A stretch of 23,785 bases of DNA, from the NCBI GenBank assembly GCA_049305865.1, contig JBAQPP010000045.1, positions 1-23,785 on the forward strand, given 5' to 3'. The DNA comes from UBA6263 sp049305865 (GTDB taxonomy: Bacteria; Patescibacteriota; Gracilibacteria; Absconditabacterales; Absconditicoccaceae). Position 1 is the first letter of the stretch. The number at the start of each line of letters is the position of its first letter. The notes below the pieces were generated by a model. It had not been told where the DNA came from, ran no database searches, and saw nothing but the letters and a program-made list of their open reading frames with translations. The position numbers and the translations under genes were made by a program. Below, in pieces: positions 1-9,095 of this stretch.

Positions 1-3000
1 CCTCATGGTAGTTCGCTGTTACCTCCTCCTCCTCCTCAATTTCAACCATCACCTCATCAATTATTTCAACAACTACCTCATGCTCAAATCCAAATCACAG
101 ATCCTCAATTTCAAATCAAAAATCATCAGTATCAAATCACAGATCCTGAATTTCAAACTACCAATCCTCAATTTCAGATAAACAATTCTCATTGACAAAT
201 TATCAACCCTCAACTTTCAGTAACTACTCATCAATCCCACGTTATTAATCAACTATAAATTACTACTCATCAGCTGTAAATTATTACTGATCAACTTGAA
301 ATTATATCTCATCAACTCAAGATTATTCATCATCATACAATAATCAACCCTCATCAACTGTAAATTATTACTCATCAACTTGAAATTATATCTCATCAAC
401 TTAGAATTATTCATCATCATCAATTTCAGCCATCACCTCATCAATTGTTTCATCATCATCAATTTCAATCATCACCTCATCCTCATCAGTTACCATTTCA
501 TCATAAGTCCCCAATATTTCAATCAAATAATCATCATAAATTTGGGAATTGTAGTCTAATATCGCAATTTTGATTTATTCATATTTCTGGACAACCATCT
601 CCATCTTGAAATAAATTGTAATTCTCTGGAATATCAGAACACAGATCAATACCGTCTGGTATTCAATCTCCATCCATATCATTATTATTCTCATTCTCAT
701 ATAATGGATTTATATTATTCAAAATAATTCAAACCTGATATTCAAACGAATCTCATATTCCATTCATATTAAGATCCATTTGGTCAGGATTTGATATGGG
801 GAAAGCATTATCAAGAGAACAAGTTCATATATGTTTTTTTAATAATTGTATATCTACATTATTTCAAGCGACCTGATTATCGGCTGTATTTTGATCGTTA
901 TTATTATTAGCTGGTCATATACTACAATCAGAATTTTCATATTTTATGATTCATATAAGATTTTTATATCAGTCTCAATCTATATCATTATCACATATAT
1001 CTGGTATATTATCTTTATCCATATCACATTTAAATTTTGATAATGTTCAGTTTAACATAGCTTCTAGACAAACATCATTTCATTTTATTCATATACTAGC
1101 TTGAGCCTCCATAGATATACATTGATTTACATATAAGTTTGATATCAGACTATAAGTTCATTGTTTGTTGTAAATATAATCAAATTTTTGTGGTCGTGAC
1201 TTAATATCAGCAAACATCTTACTTTCTCACTGTTTATATTGATTGATTATAAATGGATAATTTGGTAAAATATATCCAGCAATATAAGTAGAGAAATCTA
1301 TTTTGTCATAACTATTTGCTATCAAATTATTTGGACTTATAAGATATGCATAAGTTTTTGATAGATTAAAATCTGTAACATAAATCGTCAAAAAATTTGT
1401 AATTATTTTTCAGTCTTTTAAAAGAATTTTTTGACTTATAGTCCTAGTTCATCATACTTGGTATCTATGACCATAAGATAATAGTCTAGCACTAGTTTCT
1501 TTTATCCCATCTCATCGATTTATTTCTACATTTTCTATGCTATTATTATTAAATCACCAAATATTTGTTTCTATATTAATATTTTGTCATATACTAGGAT
1601 TGAGTATATTTACATTTAAAGATGCTCCCTTATTTCAGCTTCATGCTCAAATATTGACTGATGCTACCGATTTTAACTCTGATCCATTATATCATTTTAC
1701 TACTACTGTATAAATTCATTTTTTATCCAATATTCTTTTAAATTTCTGCCCTGCTATTTTCCATATTTCTACTCCATCTCATAAACTCCATTTTACTTTA
1801 TCGATATTTCATATATTCCTAGTATTGAAAGTTACTTCTAGATTATCTTTATTTCATCATATTTTATCTGTTAGTATTTGTATTCAATATTGATCATTGA
1901 TGCTCTCTCATATAAGTAAGCTTATTTTAGCTGTGGCTTGTCAAAGGTTTCAATGGGCGGTAGCCTTTATCTTGTACATTCATGGATATAAAAATGTATG
2001 ACTAGTCTTTTGTCATTCTGCCCACGTTCCATCTCACATATCTCGATTTATTTTATTAATATTTCACTTTGTTATAGCATCAAAATTTACAGTGATAGGG
2101 GCAGTTCATTTTACATTAATTGCATTTATGTATATTCATATTTCATTTTTATTTCATGTATTATTCCCCCATAAACTTCAATCGGTTCAAGTATTCCACA
2201 GTCCAATATTTACACGACCGTTATCATCTACTATTCATATAGGATTTGTTTTACCATCTCCATCTATATCGCCATCACATACATCTCATATTCCATCTTT
2301 ATCTGTATCTGTTTGACTTGGATTATAACTATTTGGACAATTATCAATCGCATTATCTGATAAGTCACAATCATAATCGTTATTAAAATCACATTTGACT
2401 ACATCATAAAGTTTATATAAAACATTCAAGACTGTTTTACCATCTACCAATTTTCATACATCTACTTTTTTAGCTAGTGGTAAGTCTATTATATTTTGAT
2501 TTAAAAGTACATTTAGTTCTGCAATCGGCCGGACTGCTTGTTTTATGCTTCATATTTCTTGGAATCCACAGGCTTCTAGATTGAACATACAGTATTTCAT
2601 ATATGTTGCGAAATATTTCATATCATCAATATACCCAGATTTATTTAAACTGGCATTTTCATTTATATATTTTCTATCAATAGTGTTTAGATATTTATCA
2701 GCATAGCTTCATAGCTTAATCTTATCCATCCATTTTTTAACAGTTTTCCAATCGGCAAGAAAATTATTATAAATATATTTAGCACTTAGATTTATTATCA
2801 CCTGATAGAATTCAGCTTGGGTAGTATCCTTGCTCCCACAAAATTTTCACCCGCAAACAGGACTGGTTTCTAGAGGGTATCATCTCATATATTCATTATC
2901 TCATACATAAGCTACACAATAATAATATATCTCTCATTTGTATATTCATCATTTATATTTTATATCAGCAAAATCTTTTCAAGGTATTTTTACAAATGCA

Positions 3001-3284
3001 TCCCAAAATTTATTATCATATTGTGCTATCATATCTTTGGGCGTGTTGATACAATCCTTACATTCTACGGTATTGAGTAACTTTGCTAAATCATAACGCG
3101 ATATTTTATTTCAACTTTCGATACTTTTTACATCCATTCACATTGTTTCCAATTGTTTAGTGAACTCTTGATAATCTGCTTTAACGCTTATAATAAACAA
3201 TAACAAAAAAATCTGTACCAAAACCAAAATCTTGCTAATCAATATTGTAAATTTTCTATTAAAGTTTTTTCTATTCATCTTCAT
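1..3284 (-). CDS. Secreted surface protein with PKD-like and thrombospondin type-3-like repeats and Gly-rich tail (3' end outside window)
   Basis: With UGA read as Gly this is one uninterrupted frame of 1094 codons that is still open at the window edge. ATG 3284 is followed two codons later by a second ATG, and either could be the start. A hydrophobic signal or anchor segment covers about residues 12-33. An SLH-like stretch (ISRYDLAKLLN, about 61-71) and a Cys-containing domain follow. Three PKD-like units contain GDGTW, GDGVE and GDGIK (about 410-445, 498-530, 590-625). Calcium-binding type-3-like motifs are DTDKDGIGDVCD (about 325-345), DMDKDNIPDICD (about 755) and DMDGDGIPDG (about 870). 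After about residue 935 it becomes glycine-rich, mostly TGA-coded. I infer a large calcium-stabilised protein on the cell surface or secreted, probably used in adhesion or host contact. A consensus promoter lies just upstream. No specific homologue is recognised. Confidence 0.85.
195..410 (-). repeat. Heptad Gly repeat (21-nt unit) in the tail of the surface protein
   Basis: On the minus strand about ten seven-residue units follow one another (ILSGGDI, ISSGGVI, IYSGGGL, IIVGGGI and so on, residues about 959-1029). Each has an SGG core in which Gly is nearly always TGA. A block of four units is duplicated: sequence from 274 recurs from 358, an offset of 84 nt, with a few substitutions. On the plus strand this appears as an imperfect tca/catcat microsatellite. 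It lies in frame, so unit gain or loss would preserve the gene. Confidence 0.75.
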
Positions 3285-3314
3285 ATATTTTTATCGTCAA
3301 AAGATGACCTCGTT

Positions 3315-3343
3315 ATTATATTCCAAAAGCTTAATTTTGTCAA
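3315..3343 (-). promoter_or_regulatory. Consensus sigma70-type promoter of the surface protein gene
   Basis: On the minus strand TTGACA (3343-3338), a 17-nt spacer and TATAAT (3320-3315) match the bacterial consensus exactly. The predicted transcript starts near 3308, about 24 nt before ATG 3284. It sits between the uvrB stop and the surface protein start, so the two genes are probably transcribed separately. Confidence 0.75.
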
Positions 3344-3354
3344 AAATTTTAATC

Positions 3355-3386
3355 AAAAAAATAGACATGCCTAAGCCGCCTATTTT
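3355..3386 (-). terminator. Possible weak terminator after uvrB
   Basis: On the minus strand AATAG...CTATT can pair with a long loop and is followed by a run of T. The position is right, between the uvrB stop and the next promoter, but the stem is only about five pairs. Confidence 0.3.
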
Positions 3387-3409
3387 ATTAAAACTATTAA
3401 TATTTACAT

Positions 3410-4984
3410 TTATTCTCCAAAAACTTCTTTTAGTCCATCTTTTACACTATATCAGTCCATAAATTCTTCAAGATGTGGTCTTTGTTTTAATAATCTATCT
3501 AAGCTAGCAATCAATCATTTGTAATCACCAGATTTTGGATATATATATGTGATAGGATCGAGCAATCCAGTAGGTCTAATAATCTGTTCTACTATTTTAT
3601 CAGATATACTCAGCTCATATTCAGCTGGTGTGGCAGATAAAAAAATAGTTTTTGCATCTATATGTTTTTTAAATACATCTCAATCCAAATTATCCTCATA
3701 TCATAGATTTTTTTTAAGTTCCTCATAGGTTTCTCCAAGTACCTCTATATTAGTCTCTAGTCTTTCTTCTTTTTTATCTGATTCTTTTTTGATTTTTGCT
3801 TTTGATTTTGCATTTTCAGCTTTTGATTTGTCTCGATCAAGTTTATTCTCAAGTTCTCCAAAATTAATAGGTCTATGGTCTATCGCAGAAGGGAGTCTAA
3901 ATCAGTATTTAATTAGATTTATTTTCCTTGCTCTATCTCCAGACGGCATAGCTTGTAATTGGGGCAATGTCATATGAGATTCATCTATTATCATCAAAAA
4001 ATCATCAGGGAAGTAGTCAAAAAGAGTGTTTGGTGGCTGACCAGGCGTTCTACGATCAAAATAAAGAGAATAGTTCTCTATACCATTTACAAATCCAGTC
4101 TCTCTTATCATCCTTATATCATATTCTACTCTTTTTTTTATTCTTTCAGCCTCCACAAGCATTCATTTTTTTTCAAATTCTTTTACTCTATTATCCTTTT
4201 CCACTTCCATTTGTTTTAAAATATTTTCTAGGTCTGACAAATCTTGAATAAATTGTGATGCTGGTCGTACAACTATTTTATCTACTTTTCATTTATATTC
4301 ATACGTAAAACTATCTCTAAGTTCTATTAGTTCTAGCTCATCTTCATTGAAATGTAGCCTATACAAAAACTTTTCAGTACTTGAAAAAATATCTATTGTC
4401 TCTCATTTTACATCAAACATTCCATGTTCTATTTTTCATTGTACTGGTTTATATTGCATATGTAGAAGCTGTCTTTTAAGATCTTTAAATTTATATTCGT
4501 TCTTTATCTTTAATTGCAAACAATTTTCTTCAAAAAATCTTTTCTGTCATAGTCCATAAAGGGATGAAACAGAGGCTACTACGATAACATCCTTTCTACT
4601 CAGTAAAGAAGCCATAGTAGCGAGTCTATACATTTCTATCTCTTGATTTATTGTAGCCTCTTTTTCTATATAAAGTCCCTGTGCTGGTAGATAAGATTCT
4701 GGTTGATAATAGTCAAAGTATGATACAAAATAATGTACAGCATTGTTTGGAAAAAAGTGTTTAAATTCAGTTGCAAGCTGTGCCGCTAGAGTTTTATTGT
4801 GTGAAATAATTAATGTAGGTTTCTGTATATGTTGTATAATATTCGCCATTGTAAAAGTCTTACCTGTTCAGGTAGCTCATAGCAGAGTTATTTTGGATTT
4901 TCAAGACTCAAAAGTTTTTTTAATTTCTTTTATTGCTTTTGGTTGGTCTCCAGCAGGGGAGTATGATGATTTTAGTTCAAACAA
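3410..4984 (-). CDS. uvrB: UvrB, excinuclease ABC subunit B, lacking helicase domain 2 and the UVR motif
   Basis: UvrB is the damage-verifying, ATP-driven subunit of bacterial nucleotide excision repair and loads UvrC. Visible motifs: SPAGDQPKAI near the start, Walker A GATGTGKTFTMAN (Gly partly TGA), beta-hairpin YFDYYQPESYLP, ATINQEIE, VASVSSLYGLG, NYSLYFDRRTPGQPP, DEXX-box IIDESH, GFRLPSAIDHRP and LSATPAEYE. The protein has 524 residues against about 660-680 in the family. About 70 Lys/Glu-rich residues are inserted between FRLPSAIDHRP and LSATP. After RPTGLLDP it ends within about 50 unrelated residues, so helicase motifs IV-VI and the C-terminal UVR domain are absent. No remnant follows downstream. 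The start is taken as TTG 4984 (MFELKSSYSP) because an in-frame TAA lies upstream and no ATG is available. Confidence 0.9.
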
Positions 4985-5078
4985 AATAATTCGAAATTTA
5001 GAATTTAAAATTTAGAATTAATGTAATAAAATCATTTCCAATTCCAACGAGAAATTTCCGTTGAAAAACAAATCTAAA

Positions 5079-5106
5079 TTTATATAAATAAAATACAATA
5101 TGTCAA
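5079..5106 (-). promoter_or_regulatory. Sigma70-type promoter for uvrB
   Basis: On the minus strand TTGACA (5106-5101), 16 nt, then TATAAA (5084-5079). The leader to TTG 4984 would be about 90 nt and contains a small hairpin (CAACG...CGTTG near 5044-5065). A weaker divergent plus-strand promoter, TTGAAA 5061-5066 and TATAAA 5083-5088 with a 16-nt spacer, overlaps it and could serve the gene at 5133. Confidence 0.65.
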
Positions 5107-5132
5107 TTACTAACGTTTTTTAATTTAGTTTT

Positions 5133-5609
5133 ATGAGAAGAAGAATCTGTGTTTACAACAAAGATGGAGAACTATTAAATGAGTTTGAAATCAGTTTTTT
5201 TCAGAGAGATAGAAATGAATTACAATTGGATCTTGAATCTTTCTACAAAAAATATTCTGGTGTTATTCCAGAAAAAAATGTAGAAATGAGGTTAGATGAA
5301 TCAGCTCCTTTTACTATTCCAACTTTACTTGAATTTAAGACTCATATTCATTTGGGTAAAGATATGGAATGGTATATTTGCTATCCGCCAAAGATCGATT
5401 CTATGCAAGACGCGATTGATATTGCAAAAAGCTGGGCTATATTAACGGTATTTCAAATGAAGTACAATGTAGATCCAAATATTCTTGAATCTTTTGGTAG
5501 ATGGATTTTAGACAAGGCAAGTCCTTGTAAAAACAATCTAAGTCCATTTACTGAAATTCCATTATGGATTGAGAATGAATGGCCTAAATGGAAAGTAGAG
5601 ATAAATTAA
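5133..5609 (+). CDS. Hypothetical protein, 158 aa, no TGA codons
   Basis: Not recognised. A soluble, mixed-charge protein of 158 residues starting MRRRICVYNKDGELL, with a Trp-rich C-terminus (IWNEWP-like ending, WKVEIN) and no signal peptide or membrane segment. It is divergent from uvrB and followed by a good terminator, so it is probably monocistronic. All four glycines are GGN and none is TGA, unlike the large neighbours where TGA is the commonest Gly codon. It is therefore an ORF under either code. That could mean chance, recent arrival from a standard-code donor, or codon selection. The intact frame, promoter-like sequence upstream and terminator downstream support a real gene. Confidence 0.75.
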   Translation: MRRRICVYNKDGELLNEFEISFFQRDRNELQLDLESFYKKYSGVIPEKNVEMRLDESAPFTIPTLLEFKTHIHLGKDMEWYICYPPKIDSMQDAIDIAKSWAILTVFQMKYNVDPNILESFGRWILDKASPCKNNLSPFTEIPLWIENEWPKWKVEIN

Positions 5610-5633
5610 ATTTTCGGATTTAAACAATGTAAG

Positions 5634-5665
5634 TTGTCAGTCTGTTTCGGGCTGACAATTTTTTA
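5634..5665 (+). terminator. Rho-independent terminator of the 158-aa gene
   Basis: TTGTCAG (5634-5640) pairs with CTGACAA (5652-5658) around a TCTGTTTCGGG loop, followed by TTTTTTAT. It begins 24 nt after the stop codon. Confidence 0.8.
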
Positions 5666-5704
5666 TAAAAAAAAATATAGCATTGATGCTATATTATAAT
5701 AATT

Positions 5705-5778
5705 TCGGGATGACAGGACTCGAACCTGCGACCTCAAGACCCCCAGCCTTGCATTCTAGCCATCTGAACTACATCCCG
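5705..5778 (-). tRNA. tRNA-Pro (anticodon GGG)
   Basis: On the minus strand the acceptor stem CGGGATG pairs perfectly with CATCCCG, with discriminator A and no encoded CCA. A D-arm (GTTCAGATGGCTAGAAT) is followed by an anticodon stem CAAGG/TCTTG enclosing the loop CTGGGGG, giving anticodon GGG. The T-arm is GCAGG-TTCGAGT-CCTGT. The C1:G72 pair with A73 and the anticodon fit proline. A TACAAT box at 5816-5811 may be its -10 element. Confidence 0.92.
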
Positions 5779-5826
5779 TTTTGAATAATAAAATAAAAAG
5801 ATTTACTTTGATTGTACAGCATTTTT

Positions 5827-5867
5827 ACCCCGCAATGGCGGGGCTAGCTATCTGAACTATACCCTGT
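5827..5867 (-). pseudogene. tRNA 5'-half-like fragment ending in a GC hairpin
   Basis: On the minus strand CAGGGTATAGTTCAGATAGC resembles the first third of the adjacent tRNA-Pro: TAGTTCAGAT and GCTAG are shared at the matching place, covering the 5' acceptor strand and D-arm. It then runs into CCCCGC-CATT-GCGGGG instead of an anticodon arm, and no T-arm or 3' acceptor strand follows. It is either a decayed partial duplication of a tRNA or a small structured RNA element just upstream of tRNA-Pro. Confidence 0.5.
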
Positions 5868-5904
5868 AATTGAAACAATATAAACTTTCCATATTTAAAA
5901 ACAA

Positions 5905-5944
5905 ACAAAAAAAAGATGAACGTAAGTCCATCTTTTTTTTGTTT
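5905..5944. terminator. Bidirectional terminator
   Basis: A long A-run, GATG, a loop, CATC and a long T-run form a palindrome with U-tracts readable on both strands. It would end the minus-strand ABC transporter transcript, about 110 nt after that gene's stop. Confidence 0.7.
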
Positions 5945-5966
5945 ATTATACTTTGAACTTTGTACC

Positions 5967-6043
5967 TGTCATTCCGACCGTAGTGGAGGAATCACTTTTA
6001 TATATTTAATTAAAGGGATCTTGAGCGAAGTCGAGAGATGACA
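5967..6043. repeat. Short interspersed palindromic repeat (TGTCAT...ATGACA)
   Basis: A 77-nt element bounded by TGTCAT and ATGACA. Its left part contains ATTCC...GGAAT and its right part the hairpin TCTTGA-gcgaag-TCGAGA. It lies in the 3' untranslated region of the ABC transporter gene. It is noticeably richer in GC than the sequence around it. The form resembles non-coding REP/MITE-like repeats with 'gtcattccga...ggaatc' ends that are scattered through many bacterial genomes. Only one copy is in this window. Confidence 0.55.
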
Positions 6044-6050
6044 TATCCAT

Positions 6051-7832
6051 CTATTCTATAAATCATCCACTCTGAATATCTCGAAATTTTTTATACATAC
6101 TATTTGTATTAGATAGAAGTTCCTTATGACTTCAACTTTCAATTATCTTTCAGTTATCCATTACTATAATTCTATCCATTTTCATAATTGTAGATAGTCT
6201 ATGAGCTATTACTATGGCTGTTTTATTTCTAAGAACTTCGTCCATAGCATCTTGTATAAGTTTTTCAGACTCAGAATCTAAGCTCGATGTTGCCTCATCT
6301 AGTACTATAATGTTTTTATTTTCTAGTATAGCTCTTGCTATAGCAACTCTCTGTCTCTCTCATCCGCTAAGTTTTATTCATCTTTCACCTACAAGTGTAT
6401 CATAGCCATCTTTCAGTCACATAATAAATTCATGGCATCTAGCCATCTTAGAAGCCGCTATTATTTCTTCTTTGCTTGCATGGGGATTGCCATAAGAGAT
6501 ATTTTCTTTTAAACTTCTATGAAACAGTATAGGATCTTGAGCTACCATAGATATTGATCATCTCAATGATTCTTGGGTAACACTAGATATATTCTGTCAG
6601 TCTATCAATATCTCTCATCATTGAATATCAAAAAATCTGAATAATAATTTTATTATAGTGGTTTTACCTGATCATGATTGTCATACAATAGCTATCTTTT
6701 CACCAGATTTTATTTTTAAATTTAAATTTTCAAAAATATTCTTTCAATCACCATAGGTAAAATTTATATTATTAATTTCTATCTTTCCATTTTCCGCCTT
6801 CAGCTTATCGTTAGTTGTATCTTTTATTTCATGTTCTTCGTCAAGTATTTCCATCATTTCTGACATTTCTCCAAATGATTTATAAAGACTCCTAAATACG
6901 TGGCTTATTGACCACATCTGATCTATGATTCTAAAAATATACAGTTGTAGCAATACAAATACTCATATAGTAATCATATTTTTATCTCGTAATTTTATTG
7001 CGAAATAGAATATTACAAACTCAAGTCATACCATCATAAGTCATGTTATACCCCATATTAGCATTCATCTATATCGTTTTATTTTACTTTTATTTCTCCA
7101 TAAAGTTACTATTTCATCAAAAATTTTTATCTCTCTTTTTAAGCTAGCGAAGGTTTTTATATTAAAATTATTTGTGATAGTATCAGAGAGTAATCATGAT
7201 AATTTAGAATCAATTCAGTTTACATAAACTTCATAAGGATAATTCCATTTATATAAAAAGTACTGAACGACTATAAACACAACTATCCATACAATGAATA
7301 TAACAGATAGGCTAAGATTCTCTTGAGAGACAATAATAAGTACAAATATTGAGTTAAATAATACTGATGATATATCAAATACAAAAATATCGGTTATATT
7401 GTCATAAGCTCCTACAAATTTATTAATTTTTTTGATTAATGCTCATGTGAAATTGCTAGTAAAGAATCTAAATGAATGTCTTTGCGTATAATCAAATGTT
7501 TCTAGATAAATCTTTCTCATGATATTGGGAGATAGATTTATAAGGAGAAAATCAGAAATTCTATAAATCAATACTCATACAATTTTTATTAACAAAATGA
7601 TAATAAGTATTGAGATTGCTTTTATAGTTATACTTGATTTGTCTCATTGCAAAAATCATGCAATTAAATCAATGATTTGTTTGTAATATAAAGCAGGTAA
7701 CAATGCAATAAATGCAACCGCAATCCTACTTATAAGCAACAAGATAAAGTACAGTTTTTCAGTCATGTATTTTTTCCACACATACTTCAAAATTTTCTTT
7801 ATTCAAATTTTCTTTAGACTGTCACTATCCAT
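6051..7832 (-). CDS. ABC transporter, fused permease and ATPase (MsbA/LmrA-type exporter half)
   Basis: 593 residues, the usual length for a type IV exporter half-transporter that works as a dimer in the cytoplasmic membrane. The N-terminal half holds about six hydrophobic helices (from about residue 20 to 310). The nucleotide-binding domain has Walker A GQSGSGKTT (from Gly384, two Gly as TGA), Q-loop VAQDP, signature LSGGERQRVAIARA, Walker B IIVLDEATSSLD and H-loop AHRLST. ATG 7832 follows an AT-rich stretch with no Shine-Dalgarno sequence, and the stop is TAG. Substrate cannot be told from sequence; lipid, peptide and drug exporters share this plan. No partner transporter gene is adjacent, which suggests a homodimer. 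A terminator-like hairpin 41 nt upstream of the start may regulate it. Confidence 0.93.
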
Positions 7833-7872
7833 TTTTTATTATTAATTATTAAAATAAGTTTGGCGTAAAAAC

Positions 7873-7980
7873 AAAAAAGCTACGGAATTTAATTTTACCA
7901 TAGCTGATTTTACTTTGGATTATGTTGAGCTCTTATTATCTCTTAAACACAAAATACTATCCTGTACCTATTTGCTACGG
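7873..7980 (-). promoter_or_regulatory. Putative transcription attenuator upstream of the ABC transporter
   Basis: On the minus strand AGCTATGG (7905-7898) pairs with CCGTAGCT (7885-7878) in an 8-bp stem with one G-U pair, followed by TTTTTT: an intrinsic terminator 41 nt before ATG 7832. The same 7-mer CCGTAGC also occurs earlier in the transcript (7980-7974), so AGCTATGG could pair with it instead and prevent the terminator. That mutually exclusive arrangement is typical of attenuators and riboswitches. An alternative is that it simply ends a small RNA. The rest of 7833-8190 contains no gene that I can support. Confidence 0.5.
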
Positions 7981-8024
7981 TATTTATTTGATTTTCAATA
8001 AAGAATGTGACTAACACTTTTTTC

Positions 8025-8052
8025 ATTGTAAACAAATTTTAAAATAAACCAA
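8025..8052 (-). promoter_or_regulatory. Possible promoter for the ABC transporter leader RNA
   Basis: On the minus strand TTGGTT (8052-8047), 16 nt, TACAAT (8030-8025). Transcription from here would give about 145 nt up to the terminator at 7873. It is only a moderate match in a very AT-rich stretch. Confidence 0.3.
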
Positions 8053-8190
8053 CACGTTCTAACGATTTTACATTGCAACTTTTATACCTATTAATACGAC
8101 TCAAACTATGATTTGTGACAAAAAACTCAACTTTACTTTATAAATAATATTTCTAATATAAACTCAATATTTTACTTTCTATAATTTTTT

Positions 8191-9042
8191 ATGGAAAATA
8201 TAATTATCTCAGACCAAAAAAAATTGGATCGAGAAATGGAAAATATTATCCATGATGGAATATCCAATCTATGGATTATTTCAGATTTTGATAGAACTTT
8301 CACAAAGGCTTTTGTAAAAGGTAAACCTAGAGCATCATTATTATCGATTTTACGTGATGAAAACTATCTTACTCCAGATTATTCAGCCAAAGCACAGGCT
8401 CTATTCGATTATTATCATAGAATAGAAATGGATCTCAATGTAGATATTGAAACTAAGAAGAAATTTATGTTGGAACGATGGACAAAACATTTTCAATTGC
8501 TTATACAGTCATGACTTAGTAAACAAGATATCCAACAGGCAATACAGTCAGAAAATATTGAATTTAGAGAATGAGCATTGTGACTATTTGATTTGTCCAA
8601 TGAATATAATATACCACTTGTTATTTTTTCTGCGTCATGACTATGATATGACGGTATATATCGATATTTAAAAAAATTCAATAAATTATATAAAAATATT
8701 CATATAGCTTCCAATACTTTTCAACGAGACCGAGATGGTTATGCTCTAGATATCCAAAAGCCTATAATTCATAGCTTCAATAAAGATGCTCATACGCTAT
8801 TTAATCTTCCATTTTATAAAGAAATCAAAGATAGAAAAAATGTCGTTTTGCTGTGAGATACTATATGAGACTCGCATATGATTGATTGATTTGAATACAA
8901 AAATCTTATAAAAATCTGATTTTTAAATGATAAAATAGCCCCAAATTTGGAAGAATATAAAAAATCTTATGATATTATAATTACGGATGATTGATCTCTA
9001 AATTATGTAGATAGGCTTATTAAAAAACTTATAAATAATTAG
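8191..9042 (+). CDS. HAD-superfamily hydrolase, UMPH-1-like pyrimidine 5'-nucleotidase
   Basis: 283 residues when UGA is Gly; the standard code would cut it at 8514. HAD motif I is WIISDFDRTFT (Asp32 and Asp34), motif II is VIFSASGLG (both Gly TGA) and motif IV is LLGDTIGDSHMIDG (Asp223 and Asp227). SNTFQRDRDGYAL and KPIIHSFNKD fit the cap region and Lys motif of the UMPH-1 (cytosolic 5'-nucleotidase III) family, which dephosphorylates pyrimidine nucleoside monophosphates with Mg2+. A role in nucleotide salvage is inferred. TATAAT ends 6 nt before the ATG, so the mRNA may be leaderless. The TAG stop is 2 nt before the next promoter. Confidence 0.85.
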
Positions 9043-9044
9043 TA

Positions 9045-9072
9045 TTGACATTTATTAATATATGTATATAAA
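9045..9072 (+). promoter_or_regulatory. Sigma70-type promoter of the small membrane protein gene
   Basis: TTGACA (9045-9050), 16 nt, TATAAA (9067-9072), with a TG at 9063-9064. The start codon at 9096 would lie about 17 nt after the transcription start. Confidence 0.7.
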
Positions 9073-9095
9073 CTAAGAAACAAAAACTGAATTCT

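Noticed and set aside
1..500. CRISPR-like or non-coding microsatellite of tca/catcat repeats
   Set aside because: Spacing is irregular, there are no unique spacers of constant length, and the minus strand is an open frame in phase with the upstream PKD domains once UGA is Gly.
846..2316. Plus-strand ORFs at 846-1040 and 2092-2316
   Set aside because: They lie antisense to the large surface protein gene and have biased Ile/Tyr/Ser/Phe composition typical of shadow frames.
3959..4559. Plus-strand ORFs opposite uvrB
   Set aside because: The minus strand encodes conserved UvrB motifs across the whole stretch.
7906..8190. tmRNA, RNase P or SRP RNA in the 7833-8190 gap
   Set aside because: None of their conserved cores is visible; only the hairpins and promoter-like boxes described above are.
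8191..8671. Frameshifted or truncated HAD gene ending at 8514, with a second ORF at 8447
   Set aside because: The apparent stop is TGA in frame, and reading it as Gly continues the HAD fold with motifs II and IV to TAG at 9042.
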